64,000 bases of DNA from UBA3910 sp002391465 (GTDB taxonomy: Bacteria > Bacillota > Limnochordia > Darwinibacteriales > Darwinibacteriaceae). This document shows positions 50,844 through 59,516 of the stretch, in pieces; position 1 is the stretch's first letter; each line of letters starts with the position of its first letter. The stretch covers positions 62,001 through 126,000 of the forward strand of contig JASGVS010000010.1 in the NCBI GenBank assembly GCA_030054835.1, read 5' to 3'. The notes beneath the pieces are model-generated. The model saw only the letters and a list, made by a program, of their open reading frames with translations. It had not been told where the DNA came from and ran no database searches. A program made the position numbers and the translations under genes.

Positions 50844-50979
50844 ACCGATTCATCCTTTCTGGCGAGATTAGCAATGAAACGGATAGGCTGCAAAGCACAT
50901 CCCTATGTTCCATAATATTCTGCATACTACTTCGTTTATCCCTGCCCGTTCCCTCCCGCAAACAAGAGGGTTGAAAAAA

Positions 50980-51007
50980 GGGCTTCGGTTGATTGATCCG
51001 AAAGCCC
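50980..51007 (-). terminator. Terminator of the DegV gene
   Basis: GGGCTTCGG / CCGAAAGCCC stem with one bulge and a 9-base loop, followed on the minus strand by six Ts, downstream of the DegV stop. Confidence 0.88.
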
Positions 51008-51040
51008 ATTTTCACATTCATGCCTTATCTGTTAACGCCG

Positions 51041-51916
51041 CTAGTTTGCAGCGGCTACCTGTTCTTTACCTACGAAAAAGGCAGCAACACCGCCCAGGCC
51101 GATGTGGCAGCCTAAAACGCAGCCCACCACGTTTACTAGGAAATTACGGTAACCCAGTTTTTCCCTGAGCAGATCCTGCAGCTGCTGGGCCTTGCCCGGA
51201 TCGTCAGCGTGGGTTATGGCGATTAACTGGTCCGGATCGCCAGACGCCCGCTCCTTAACCAGTTCCACAATGCGTTCCAAGGCCTTTCTCGTACCCCGCA
51301 CCTTCTGGAAAGGAATGATCAACCCGTCCTTGACGTGTAGAATGGGCTTTACGCTGAGTAGGGACCCGATAAACGCGCTGGCATAGCTCACCCTTCCGCC
51401 CCGGTGGAGGTAATTCAAATCATCCACCGAAAAGACGTGTTCAACCCCATTCTCAGACAGCTCTTCGGCCCGTTTTACTATCTCTTCCGTTCCCTTACCC
51501 TCCCTGGCCATTTGGGCTGCTTCCAAGACTATCAGACCCTGCCCCAAAGACCCGCTGCGGGTATCTACAATGGCGATTTGGGCAGAGGGATACTCGCTCC
51601 GAACCTGATCCGCGGCCAAATGGGCGGTGGCACAGGTGCCCGACATTTTGGAAGAAAAGGCTAAATACAAGCAAGCCCGTCCCTCGCTGGCGTATTTCCT
51701 GAAGGCAGCTATAAACGAGCTGAGGGGTACCTGAGCGGTTGTGGGCACTAAATCGGCCCGGATGGCATCATACACTTCCCTGGGCTCGATTGTCTCCCCG
51801 TCCAAAAACTCCTTACCCTCGATGTATACGGGAAAAGATAGGACTATTATGTCGTACTCTTCCACTATTTCTTGAGGCAAATCACAAGCACTATCCGTTA
51901 TAATTTTCAGTGACAA
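51041..51916 (-). CDS. DegV family fatty-acid-binding protein
   Basis: A 291-residue DegV (FakB-like) protein: SLKIITDSACDLPQEIVEEYDI at the N-terminus, VPTTAQVPLSSFIAAFRKY, FSSKMSGTCATAHLAAD near residue 90 (fatty-acid carboxyl-binding region), VDTRSGSLGQGLIVLEAA and FSVDDLNYLHRGGRVSYASAFIGSLLSVKPILHVKDG. FakB-type proteins present fatty acids to the FakA kinase, not found here. TTG 51916 is seven bases after GGGAGG. Confidence 0.9.
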   Translation of the reverse strand: MSLKIITDSACDLPQEIVEEYDIIVLSFPVYIEGKEFLDGETIEPREVYDAIRADLVPTTAQVPLSSFIAAFRKYASEGRACLYLAFSSKMSGTCATAHLAADQVRSEYPSAQIAIVDTRSGSLGQGLIVLEAAQMAREGKGTEEIVKRAEELSENGVEHVFSVDDLNYLHRGGRVSYASAFIGSLLSVKPILHVKDGLIIPFQKVRGTRKALERIVELVKERASGDPDQLIAITHADDPGKAQQLQDLLREKLGYRNFLVNVVGCVLGCHIGLGGVAAFFVGKEQVAAAN

Positions 51917-52094
51917 ATAAGAACCTCCCGTATCGTTATGTTTCCACATCTTGTTACATTCTAGTTTTCGCTATACCCGATCCCCTTTTCCTGCCACAAT
52001 CCGCGTTTTTAGGGAATTTTTTCTCAAGGGTATCACATTAAGTACCCTGTAAGTCTGTATGGCGACCATATCTCCTTTTGAAACACACAAAAAA

Positions 52095-52157
52095 GAACCG
52101 GAACGATCCGGTTCCGTAAGAATTGTCTGGGTTGGAAAGCGCCCCTGGGCGCTTTCC
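52095..52157 (-). terminator. Hairpin pair ending the ROK-glycosidase operon
   Basis: Directly after the glycosidase stop is a perfect inverted repeat GGAAAGCGCCC / GGGCGCTTTCC (52134-52157). A second stem GAACCGGA / TCCGGTTC (52095-52114) is followed on the minus strand by six Ts and is the intrinsic terminator; the first may protect the message. Confidence 0.88.
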
Positions 52158-53494
52158 TAACGCCTTTTAATCTGTTCAATAACCTCTGCAAATTGGGGTA
52201 AGTGTTCCTCGTGGGCAACGAGCATTTCATCTAGGAGCGTTTTAGCGATAGTCCCACCCGGAATAAGGGGGTTAAGGGTAAAAGCCTGTAGCGCTTTACC
52301 GTAATCACCTGTGATTGCCGCCTCGATGGTCACCTCCTCCATCGCCTTCATCAGCTGGAGCGACCCCCGCAGGGCGGGATTGAGCTTACCGAAGGCAATG
52401 GGCTGGGGCCCGGCGGAAGTCATCACACTGCTTACCTCCACCACCACATCGGCGGGCAGGTCGGGCAGGGCACCTCGGTTCAGGGTGTTCACCACCATCA
52501 CACTGCGCTTGTCGTTGTAGATTGCAGATATGGCTTCGCAGGCAGCATCGGAATAATAGGCGCCGCCCCGTTTGGCTAAACGATCGGGCTTGACGTCCAA
52601 ATCGGGATCACGGTAGAGGTCAAGCAGCTCCGCCTCGATCCTTTTCACCACTTCAGCCCGGGTTTCGTTCTTTTCGTAATCTTCCAGCGCTGCCTGGAGC
52701 ATATCGTGGGCTAGGTAGTAATAGCGGTGGTAGCCGCAGGGCAATACACCCAGATCGCGAATCTGCTCTGCTTGGAAGTCTAGGCGGCGGATGTTCTCCA
52801 TATCCTTGCCCCCATCGGCAAAGAGCACATCCATCACCTGCTCCGTAATCTCTTTACCGTCCCGGTCGTACACCCGATGCCAGTGGAAATGGTTAAGTCC
52901 GCCGTAGAGGAAGACTACATCTTCCGGATCTCGGCCGATGGCCTTTGCTTCTGTCATGGTGTGCACCAACGGAACGTTGCACAGGCCAACGATCCGCTCA
53001 AACTGACCATATTTCAGCACCGCTTCTGTCACCATGCCGGCCGGATTGGTGAAGTTTATAACCCAAGCGTTGGGGCACAGTTCTTTAATATCTTCCACAA
53101 TATCCAAAATCACAGGAATGGTGCGGAAGGCCTTGAAGATTCCCCCGGCCCCATTCGTTTCCTGGCCCAAAATGCCGTGACTTAAGGGAATCCGTTCGTC
53201 CTTTACCCTAGCATCCAACAGGCCCACCCTGAACTGGGTGGTGACGAAATCGGCATCCTTGAGGGCGGCCCGCCTATCCAGCGTCAAATGGACCTGCCAG
53301 TCCAGTCCCGCAGCAGCCACCATCCGCTTGATTAAGCCCCCCACCACTTCCAGTTTTTCTCTGCCTTCCTCAATATCCACAAGCCAAATTTCTCCGATGG
53401 GAAGCTCGTCTTTTCTTTGAATAAAACCTTCAATCAATTCGGGCGTGTAACTGGAGCCGCCCCCAATCGTTGCAATTTTAAGTTTTTTTACCAC
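52157..53494 (-). CDS. Glycoside hydrolase family 4 (6-phospho-beta-glucosidase type)
   Basis: A 445-residue NAD- and metal-dependent glycosidase: IATIGGGSSYTPELIEGF at the N-terminus (NAD loop and family start), VDIEEGREKLEVVG, INFTNPAGMVTEAVLKYG, and the Mn ligands in GLCNVPLVHT near residue 170 and GLNHFHWHR near 203. Family 4 enzymes cleave 6-phospho-glycosides by an oxidation-elimination route; the sequence is closest to LicH/6-phospho-beta-glucosidase types. GTG 53494 is seven bases after AGGAGGG. No PTS is in the window; the preceding ROK kinase could phosphorylate the sugar or act as a sensor. Confidence 0.88.
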   Translation of the reverse strand: MVKKLKIATIGGGSSYTPELIEGFIQRKDELPIGEIWLVDIEEGREKLEVVGGLIKRMVAAAGLDWQVHLTLDRRAALKDADFVTTQFRVGLLDARVKDERIPLSHGILGQETNGAGGIFKAFRTIPVILDIVEDIKELCPNAWVINFTNPAGMVTEAVLKYGQFERIVGLCNVPLVHTMTEAKAIGRDPEDVVFLYGGLNHFHWHRVYDRDGKEITEQVMDVLFADGGKDMENIRRLDFQAEQIRDLGVLPCGYHRYYYLAHDMLQAALEDYEKNETRAEVVKRIEAELLDLYRDPDLDVKPDRLAKRGGAYYSDAACEAISAIYNDKRSVMVVNTLNRGALPDLPADVVVEVSSVMTSAGPQPIAFGKLNPALRGSLQLMKAMEEVTIEAAITGDYGKALQAFTLNPLIPGGTIAKTLLDEMLVAHEEHLPQFAEVIEQIKRR

Positions 53495-53540
53495 ACTCGT
53501 TCCCTCCTTCAGCATACTATCCGTTGTCTTTATGCCTTTC

Positions 53541-54449
53541 CTACTTACAGTTTATTGTAATCGGCGTCCGTTCTGGGAGAAAACAGGAGACAACACCCAC
53601 TAGGTTCGCATCACTCCTATACTTGGCCGCCATTATCTCAGGCCTCTGCAGCGTTTCGGTTATGGGGGGATCGGTTGCCCGGATGGCATCATGCCCCTCG
53701 TTAATGGCCTCAATTACCTGCGGCTGAGTGCTTATTCCCCCGGCGATCACGTAGCGCTGCAGGTCCAGGACAGTTTGGAGATTATAGATCAACAGGCCTA
53801 CCCTCCTACCGTAAAGCCTGAGATGCTCTACCGCCTCGGCGTTCGTGTCAAGGAGGGAGAAGACCAGGGGTCCGTTAGGTTCTACCCCCAAAATGTCCGC
53901 TAGGTCGCGAATAAGGCCCACCGCCGAACACTGGCCAGCCACAAAACTTTCTTTCCCAGCGTTGTCCCGGTCTTGAATGGCAGAACTCACCTCACCCGAT
54001 TGGTGATTGAGTCCCCGACGCAGCTTGCCATCGAGAATGTAACCGGAGCCAACGCCCGTTCCCAAGACGATCACGGCACCTTGCTCAACTCCCTGTAGAT
54101 TGCCGGAAAAGGCTTCACCCCGTACCGCCGCCTTGGCATCGTTATCCACAAACACGGGCACGTCTGCGAATCTCTGGATCTCCTCCACTAAGTTCTTCCG
54201 GTGGAGGTACGGCAGCGCTCCGCCATACTCCACCAATCCCGTTTGGTCATCAACTTTACCGGGCACGCAGACGCCAACTCCTCTGAGGGAGCTAGGACCG
54301 CACTCGGCCACAATTTCCCGCAGGGTAGCTAAGAACAACTGGTAATCTCGGGGAGGTGTGGGCACTTTTTTCTTAAAAACAAATGCGTTATCCCGCAGCA
54401 GCGCGTATTTTATCGAGCTGCCCCCCACATCTATACCTAAATAGACCAA
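53541..54449 (-). CDS. ROK-family sugar kinase
   Basis: A 302-residue ROK protein without HTH: LGIDVGGSSIKYALL (phosphate loop), VPGKVDDQTGLVEYGGALPY, VFVDNDAKAAVRGE, VIVLGTGVGSGYILDG and NHQSGEVSS. The usual Cys-rich zinc site following that His is absent (AIQDRDNAGKES). It probably phosphorylates a hexose or N-acylhexosamine. TTG 54449 is seven bases after GGGGGG. It is co-transcribed with the family 4 glycosidase, 47 bases downstream. Confidence 0.87.
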   Translation of the reverse strand: MVYLGIDVGGSSIKYALLRDNAFVFKKKVPTPPRDYQLFLATLREIVAECGPSSLRGVGVCVPGKVDDQTGLVEYGGALPYLHRKNLVEEIQRFADVPVFVDNDAKAAVRGEAFSGNLQGVEQGAVIVLGTGVGSGYILDGKLRRGLNHQSGEVSSAIQDRDNAGKESFVAGQCSAVGLIRDLADILGVEPNGPLVFSLLDTNAEAVEHLRLYGRRVGLLIYNLQTVLDLQRYVIAGGISTQPQVIEAINEGHDAIRATDPPITETLQRPEIMAAKYRSDANLVGVVSCFLPERTPITINCK

Positions 54450-54560
54450 GACCACACCCCCCAAATAAACTATAACAAACTTCGCCTTGGGAAGCGGTAA
54501 TTCCTGTTAATTTCTTCATGTCAGGGCAAAACAACGAATCGGGCCGATAGAATGGGGAAA

Positions 54561-54584
54561 CCCCAGGGAAAGGGTTCCCTGGGG
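54561..54584 (-). terminator. Hairpin after the AEC transporter gene
   Basis: Perfect 10-bp stem (CCCCAGGGAA / TTCCCTGGGG) with a 4-base loop; only GTTTCC follows on the minus strand, so a weak terminator or a stabilising stem. Confidence 0.65.
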
Positions 54585-54612
54585 CTTCCTATGGGCGTAT
54601 TACGGGTGTTTG

Positions 54613-55569
54613 CTAAATGAGATTCGGTAACCAATCTAACAGCACAACGTAGATTGGAATGGCTGCCACTCCCACTAAAGTCAGGATGGGCATGGCTACA
54701 GAACAAAAGCGGTAATCACATTCATAGTCATAGGTTATCACACTGAAATTAACCGCTACGGGCATCATGGTCAGGAGAAAATACGTGATCGTTCCCAGTT
54801 CATCCAGGGGCAGCAGCCTGAGCAAAAGTAGGCTGACAACTGGCATGAGCAGGTTCTTCAGCAGTGCCGCTCGCAGTAAATCCCCAGCATACTCCCTCAA
54901 TCCGGCCAACTTTATTTCAGCCAGGAGGGTACCAATAAAGAGCATGGACATGGCCAGTGTGGCCTTCGTAAACTCACCGGTGATCCCGCTTATTACAGCC
55001 GGGATGGGTACCCGCAGTACCGCGAAAATCACACCGAGTACAACGGCAATGAGCGCCGGCGTTACTATTTTCTTGAGCCCAGCCAAGCTCAGAATCTCCC
55101 CTACCCCTTCCCCGTTTGCCCGGAGCAGCACAACGGGCGCGGTAGTCCAAAAAAAGAGCTGGAAGGCGGTGAAGTAAAAGACTCCGTAGGTGATAGCCTG
55201 GGCACCTAGCACGCTCTGAATGATGGGAAAACCAATCAGTACCACATTGGAATAGGTTATAAGCCCAACCACAACGCTCCTGCGGAAGGGGTCTATTCCT
55301 ACAAAACGCACCATAGTGAGTGCGAGCAAAAGGACAAAGGATAGGATAATTAGGGCATAAAACCACTTACTCATAACCTCCCCAAGGGGCAGGTCATAGG
55401 CAAAATTGGTGACAACAGCATGGAAGATGTTAGCTGGCAGCAGCACTTTGGTGAGGAGGACATGCAGCATCTCCTTGCCCCCGCTGAACCAAGGCCTTTT
55501 CGCCATGAAGCAGCCAACCGCAATCATTCCCAGCAGCATCAACGTTACTTCCAATGTAGCACGGAGCAT
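54613..55569 (-). CDS. AEC-family transporter
   Basis: A 318-residue membrane protein with ten hydrophobic segments in two five-helix halves, as in auxin efflux carrier (AEC) and malate permease-like proteins: LLTKVLLPANIFHAVVTNF in the first half and the pattern YSNVVLIGFPIIQSVLG (Asn-Pro crossover) near residue 110, PIPAVISGITGEFTKATLAMSMLFIG in the second. Bacterial members carry malate, other carboxylates or are uncharacterised. The ribosome site is weak. The CdaR-like regulator gene upstream suggests a hydroxy-acid such as glycerate as the substrate, which is inference. Confidence 0.85.
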   Translation of the reverse strand: MLRATLEVTLMLLGMIAVGCFMAKRPWFSGGKEMLHVLLTKVLLPANIFHAVVTNFAYDLPLGEVMSKWFYALIILSFVLLLALTMVRFVGIDPFRRSVVVGLITYSNVVLIGFPIIQSVLGAQAITYGVFYFTAFQLFFWTTAPVVLLRANGEGVGEILSLAGLKKIVTPALIAVVLGVIFAVLRVPIPAVISGITGEFTKATLAMSMLFIGTLLAEIKLAGLREYAGDLLRAALLKNLLMPVVSLLLLRLLPLDELGTITYFLLTMMPVAVNFSVITYDYECDYRFCSVAMPILTLVGVAAIPIYVVLLDWLPNLI

Positions 55570-55803
55570 TTACTGCATTTCAGTCCCTTCCCCTTCGGCT
55601 GCAAAAAAGCGACCCATTGCTGGGCTTTCCTTTACCTAAAGCGAAGTATAGCTAATAACAAACCCCAGCTAAAGCCGTTCGAAATATGTATTGGACAAGT
55701 ACCATCCATTTCCTCCCACTTTTTCTCCCTGGACACACTCTTGGTTAAAGCGCCCAATAATATGGTGAAAAACAAAACATTCCTGGACATACTGCACAAA
55801 AAA

Positions 55804-55833
55804 CAAGACGCAGGCGGCTGCCCGTGCGTCTTG
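55804..55833 (-). terminator. Terminator of the cdaR-like gene
   Basis: Nine-base-pair stem (CAAGACGCA / TGCGTCTTG) with a 12-base loop, followed on the minus strand by TTTTTT. Confidence 0.9.
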
Positions 55834-55858
55834 TCGGCTTTTGCATTTTGGGAAGATG

Positions 55859-57013
55859 CTAATCCTCCCTGAAATAGCGATAAATGTGGTATGCGAGGAG
55901 CAGGGTGAACAGATCCTTTGCCTTCTTTGGATCATAGCCCGTTCTCTCCCGGATTTTGTTCGTGCGATAGAGAAGGGTGTTCCGGTGGATGAACAGGCTG
56001 TCAGCCGTCTTGCTGATATTAAGATTGTGCTCCACCAAACCCTCAATTATCTCCCCCACGTCCGGCTCGGCAAAGACGGCTGCCGCGTCTTCGGCAAAGA
56101 CGCTCTCCAAAAAGAAGCGAGCCGAGTCCCTGTCCAGGTGGGGAATACAGTAATCGTAGGCCAGTTCATCGCTGAAATGGATCCTATCTTCAGCGGGGCC
56201 GATCTTAGACCTAAGGCGGAGCGCATCACTTGCCCCGGCATAGGAATAGTGGAGCTCACTTATGTGACCCACCTCCGGTCCAACCCCGATGGCCACCTTG
56301 CTGAACTCACTGTCTAGGCTCGCCAGCATTTCTTCGGCGACCTGCCTCGCCTCACCAGCCCGAGTCACCCTGTCTTCTCTGGCTAATGTTTTGACCAAGA
56401 CCAGTTCCCTGCCCCGCACCAAGAGTATATCCCGCTGCTTGTCCACCTGCAGGTTAAGGTTGAGCTCGCGAGTTACTTGATTCACCTTCTGAGCCGCGAA
56501 GGGCCTCAGCCTCACTACCAAAACACGTCTGGGGACAGTCGGCTCGATTTGAAAAAGCTGGGCTCGGTTGATCAGGGTCTGGTGGTCTTCAATCTCGTTG
56601 CCTAACACCTGCTGATAAAAGTTCTCGACTGATTTTCTCTCCAGTTCAATCTCCTGCATCAGGAAAGCGTGGACAAGCATTAACTGAACCAAGTTACGTA
56701 CCAATTCCCCGTACCGTACCACATCCTGGGGCGAACCGGTGATTCCCACCACACCGACTATTTCCTCGTTGAACTTGATGGGTAGGTAAATGCCCTCCTC
56801 TGCTCCCGGTAGGGCTTCCATCCCTTCCTTTTTAACCACTAGTCTCTGTCCAGATGACAGGACCCTGGCCGCTCCCTCATGGTAGGTATTGAGGCGCTCC
56901 CGTTTCCCACTGCCCACGATTATCCCTGCGCGGTCCATGATATTGACGTTTCTTCCCAACACTTCCATCGTCTTTTCTGCGATCTGCTGCGCCAATTCTT
57001 GATTTAGTTGCAT
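55859..57013 (-). CDS. cdaR: CdaR-family (sugar diacid recognition) transcriptional regulator
   Basis: A 384-residue regulator: an N-terminal sugar diacid-recognition domain (about 1-135, IAEKTMEVLGRNVNIMDRAGIIVGSG, YLPIKFNEEIVGVVGITG), a GGDEF-like middle region without cyclase motifs, and a C-terminal PucR-type HTH (LVEHNLNISKTADSLFIHRNTLLYRTNKIRERTGYDP). CdaR proteins activate glucarate, galactarate and glycerate genes. Likely targets are the AEC transporter downstream and the glycerate kinase at 36982. AAGGTAG precedes the ATG. Confidence 0.9.
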   Translation of the reverse strand: MQLNQELAQQIAEKTMEVLGRNVNIMDRAGIIVGSGKRERLNTYHEGAARVLSSGQRLVVKKEGMEALPGAEEGIYLPIKFNEEIVGVVGITGSPQDVVRYGELVRNLVQLMLVHAFLMQEIELERKSVENFYQQVLGNEIEDHQTLINRAQLFQIEPTVPRRVLVVRLRPFAAQKVNQVTRELNLNLQVDKQRDILLVRGRELVLVKTLAREDRVTRAGEARQVAEEMLASLDSEFSKVAIGVGPEVGHISELHYSYAGASDALRLRSKIGPAEDRIHFSDELAYDYCIPHLDRDSARFFLESVFAEDAAAVFAEPDVGEIIEGLVEHNLNISKTADSLFIHRNTLLYRTNKIRERTGYDPKKAKDLFTLLLAYHIYRYFRED

Positions 57014-57179
57014 CTTTATCTACCTTCTTATTGGTTTTCCTTTCCCTCCTACGATATAAACGTCTAGTGTCCCGTCAACGTCAATTCTACCAACTATGTT
57101 TATTGTATTTCGCCCTAACCCCTTTGTCAAAGCCTGGAATCCGCAGTTTTCACATATTTTCAGGAAATGACCTCGTTTT

Positions 57180-57221
57180 TTGATCTAGATCATTTCCGGC
57201 CCCGCGCGGGCATGCTAAACT
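57180..57221 (+). promoter_or_regulatory. FNR/CRP-like site and class II promoter of the Ric-like/ATPase operon
   Basis: TTGATCTAGATCAT (57180-57193) fits the FNR-type TTGAT-N4-ATCAA palindrome. An extended -10 TGCTAAACT ends at 57221, which puts the transcription start near 57228 and the palindrome centre at -41.5, the standard class II activator position. There is no good -35 box, as expected for an activated promoter. Confidence 0.75.
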
Positions 57222-57262
57222 AAATGTGCAATCACAAATGGAAATACGAAAGGAGATTGGCA

Positions 57263-57544
57263 ATGACCAAATTCAAATCAGTCCAGGAGCAGCACTTCCC
57301 CACACTTGATATTTACGTACCGGTTGTAGCCCGGGTGCACGGAGGAAGTCATCCCGAATTCCATAAAGTGAAGGAACTCTATGAACAGATCAAAACCAAG
57401 GTAGCCGAGGCCGAAAGCCTGGCCCAGGAGTTCGCCGAGCTGCGCCAGGTTACGGATGACTACACAGTACCTGGAGATGTCTGCGAAAGCTACGAAGCCG
57501 TGTATAAAATGCTGGAGGAACTGGATCAGGCTTACCACGCTTAA
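57263..57544 (+). CDS. Small Ric-like (hemerythrin-related) protein
   Basis: A 93-residue soluble protein: FPTLDIYVPVVARVHGGSHPEFHKVKELYEQIKTK, then TDDYTVPGDVCESYEAVYKMLEELDQAYH. The segment VARVHGxxHPEF and the VPxDVCxSYxAVYxML end resemble small Clostridia proteins related to the iron-sulfur repair di-iron protein family (Ric/ScdA/YtfE). Histidines 24 and 28-32 and the C-terminal His could hold metal. AAGGAGA precedes ATG 57263. It is the first gene behind an FNR-like site, so a role under low oxygen or NO stress is likely; the activity itself is not shown. Confidence 0.7.
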   Translation: MTKFKSVQEQHFPTLDIYVPVVARVHGGSHPEFHKVKELYEQIKTKVAEAESLAQEFAELRQVTDDYTVPGDVCESYEAVYKMLEELDQAYHA

Positions 57545-57578
57545 TACGGCTGCAATTCGGCTTTAAAGGAGTGAAACG

Positions 57579-59435
57579 ATGCAGCGCTTTATTTTAGCCA
57601 ACAAGAACAAGATAGCTTTATTGAGCGGAATACTAATTGCAGTTGCCTTTTTGAGCAGGTGGCTGTTGGCGGCAGATACAGTCTTTGAATTAGCCTTAAT
57701 AGCTGCTTCCGTTATCGGAGTAGCGCCCATTGCTATCCAAGCCTACCAAGCTCTTCGAGTAAAGGTAATCAGCATTGACGTCCTCGTTACAATAGCCGTT
57801 CTGGGCGCCTTTGCCATCCGCAACTTCGAAGAGTCGGCTGTTGTTACCTTCCTCTTCCTCTTCGGTGCCTATTTAGAACTGCGCACCCTGAACAAAACCC
57901 GTTCCGCCATTAAGGAGTTGACCGAGATGGCCCCGGAGAGCGCCTTGAAGCGGATGGAAAACGGTGAGTTTGTGGAAGTCGAAGTAGACGACGTGGACAT
58001 CGGCGATATCCTTCTAGTCAAAACTGGAGCAAAGGTCCCGGTGGACGGCACCGTTATCTCCGGTGAAGGGGCTGTAAACGAGGCAAGCATTACAGGCGAA
58101 TCACTACCAGTTGCCAAGGAAATGGGCTCTACCGTTTACGCAGGAACCATTCTGGATAACGGTACCATCCAGATCAAAGCGGATCGGGTGGGTGAAGACA
58201 CAACGTTCGGCCGGATCATTGAACTGGTGGAAGAAGCACAGGACTCAAAATCGGAGGCGGAACGGTTCATCGACCGCTTTTCCAAGTACTACACTCCCGC
58301 TGTCCTGCTCATGGCCTTTATCGTCTGGCTCTTTTCCAGGGATATTGAACTGGCCATCACCATTTTAGTTTTGGGCTGCCCGGGAGCACTGGTAATTGGT
58401 GTACCCGTATCCCACGTAGCCGGAATCGGCAACGGCGCCCGTCACGGTGTCCTACTCAAGGGTTCGGAAACCATCAGTGATTTCAGCCGTCTGGATACAA
58501 TCATCTTTGATAAGACAGGTACCTTAACGCTGGGTAATCCGTCTGTAGCGGAGAAAGAATTCTACGGAGATCAAATTGAGGAAGCGCTGAGCTTCCTGGC
58601 CAGTGTGGAAGGGGAATCGGATCATCCCCTGGCCAAGGCAGTGCTGGCGGAAATCGGTGAAGTGGCCACCTACCCCGTTGAAAACACGGAAGTTGTGAAA
58701 GGCGAAGGAATTACTGCCACCGTGAACGGTAAACAAGTTGCGGTGGGCAGCGCTGCCCTAATGGAGCGCTTGGGGATTCAGCTCTCTGCCAAAGCGCAGG
58801 CTGACGCCAAACGCTTGGAGGAAAAGGGCAACTCGCTGGTTATGACGGCAGTTGAAGGTGAACTGAAGGTAATGTACGGCATTAGGGATCTGGTCCGCCC
58901 TGGTGTGAAGAAAGATCTGGAGCGCCTCAGGCGTCTTGGCATCCGCAAACTTATTATGCTCTCCGGTGATAACCAAGGCACGGTGGATGTGGTGAGCAGA
59001 GAACTGGGCTTGGATGAAGCCCACGGCAACATGCTGCCTGAGCATAAATCGGCCTACGTACAAAGATTAATTGAGGAGAAGGGTGAAATTGTGGCCTTTG
59101 TGGGCGATGGCGTCAACGACAGCCCATCTCTAGCCCTGGCCCAGATCGGCATTGCCATGGGCGGAGGTACAGACGTGGCAATTGAAACATCAGATGTGGT
59201 TCTAATGAACTCGGACTTCAGCCGTCTACCCCACGCCTACGGCTTGACGAAGGCCATTTCCCGAAACATGAAGCAGAACATCATCATCGCAGTTGGCGTA
59301 GTCTTTATTCTTTTGGCCAGCGTTCTTTTTAGCGATTGGATGAACATGTCCATCGGCATGCTCGTTCATGAAGGCAGTATTCTAGCAGTTATCCTCAACG
59401 GTATGCGCCTGCTCCGTTATAAACTGAGAACTTAA
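57579..59435 (+). CDS. P1B-type metal-transporting ATPase with CPG motif
   Basis: A 618-residue heavy-metal ATPase with eight membrane segments and no N-terminal metal-binding domain. Actuator TGES, membrane motif LGCPGALVIGVP (CPG instead of CPC), phosphorylation site DKTGTLT near residue 313, ATP-binding HP motif SDHPLAKA and hinge GDGVNDSPSLA. The last helix carries MLVHEGSILAVILNGMRLL, like the HEGG motif of P1B-4 pumps. Metal specificity is thus uncertain (Zn/Cd, Fe or Co possible). It lies 34 bases after the Ric-like gene and is followed by an HMA chaperone gene with its own promoter. Confidence 0.9.
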   Translation: MQRFILANKNKIALLSGILIAVAFLSRWLLAADTVFELALIAASVIGVAPIAIQAYQALRVKVISIDVLVTIAVLGAFAIRNFEESAVVTFLFLFGAYLELRTLNKTRSAIKELTEMAPESALKRMENGEFVEVEVDDVDIGDILLVKTGAKVPVDGTVISGEGAVNEASITGESLPVAKEMGSTVYAGTILDNGTIQIKADRVGEDTTFGRIIELVEEAQDSKSEAERFIDRFSKYYTPAVLLMAFIVWLFSRDIELAITILVLGCPGALVIGVPVSHVAGIGNGARHGVLLKGSETISDFSRLDTIIFDKTGTLTLGNPSVAEKEFYGDQIEEALSFLASVEGESDHPLAKAVLAEIGEVATYPVENTEVVKGEGITATVNGKQVAVGSAALMERLGIQLSAKAQADAKRLEEKGNSLVMTAVEGELKVMYGIRDLVRPGVKKDLERLRRLGIRKLIMLSGDNQGTVDVVSRELGLDEAHGNMLPEHKSAYVQRLIEEKGEIVAFVGDGVNDSPSLALAQIGIAMGGGTDVAIETSDVVLMNSDFSRLPHAYGLTKAISRNMKQNIIIAVGVVFILLASVLFSDWMNMSIGMLVHEGSILAVILNGMRLLRYKLRT

Positions 59436-59444
59436 GGGGGAATA

Positions 59445-59486
59445 TTGACCCAGGTCAAAGATTTTTTCCGCCAAATGGGATAAAAT
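59445..59486 (+). promoter_or_regulatory. Second FNR/CRP-like site and promoter, upstream of the HMA gene
   Basis: TTGACCCAGGTCAA (59445-59458) is a perfect palindrome of the FNR/CRP family type (TTGAC-N4-GTCAA). The -10 TAAAAT at 59481-59486 puts the start near 59493 and the palindrome centre at -41.5, the same geometry as the site at 57180. Confidence 0.75.
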
Positions 59487-59516
59487 GAGAGTGACAAAAG
59501 GAAAGGAGACGAGCAC

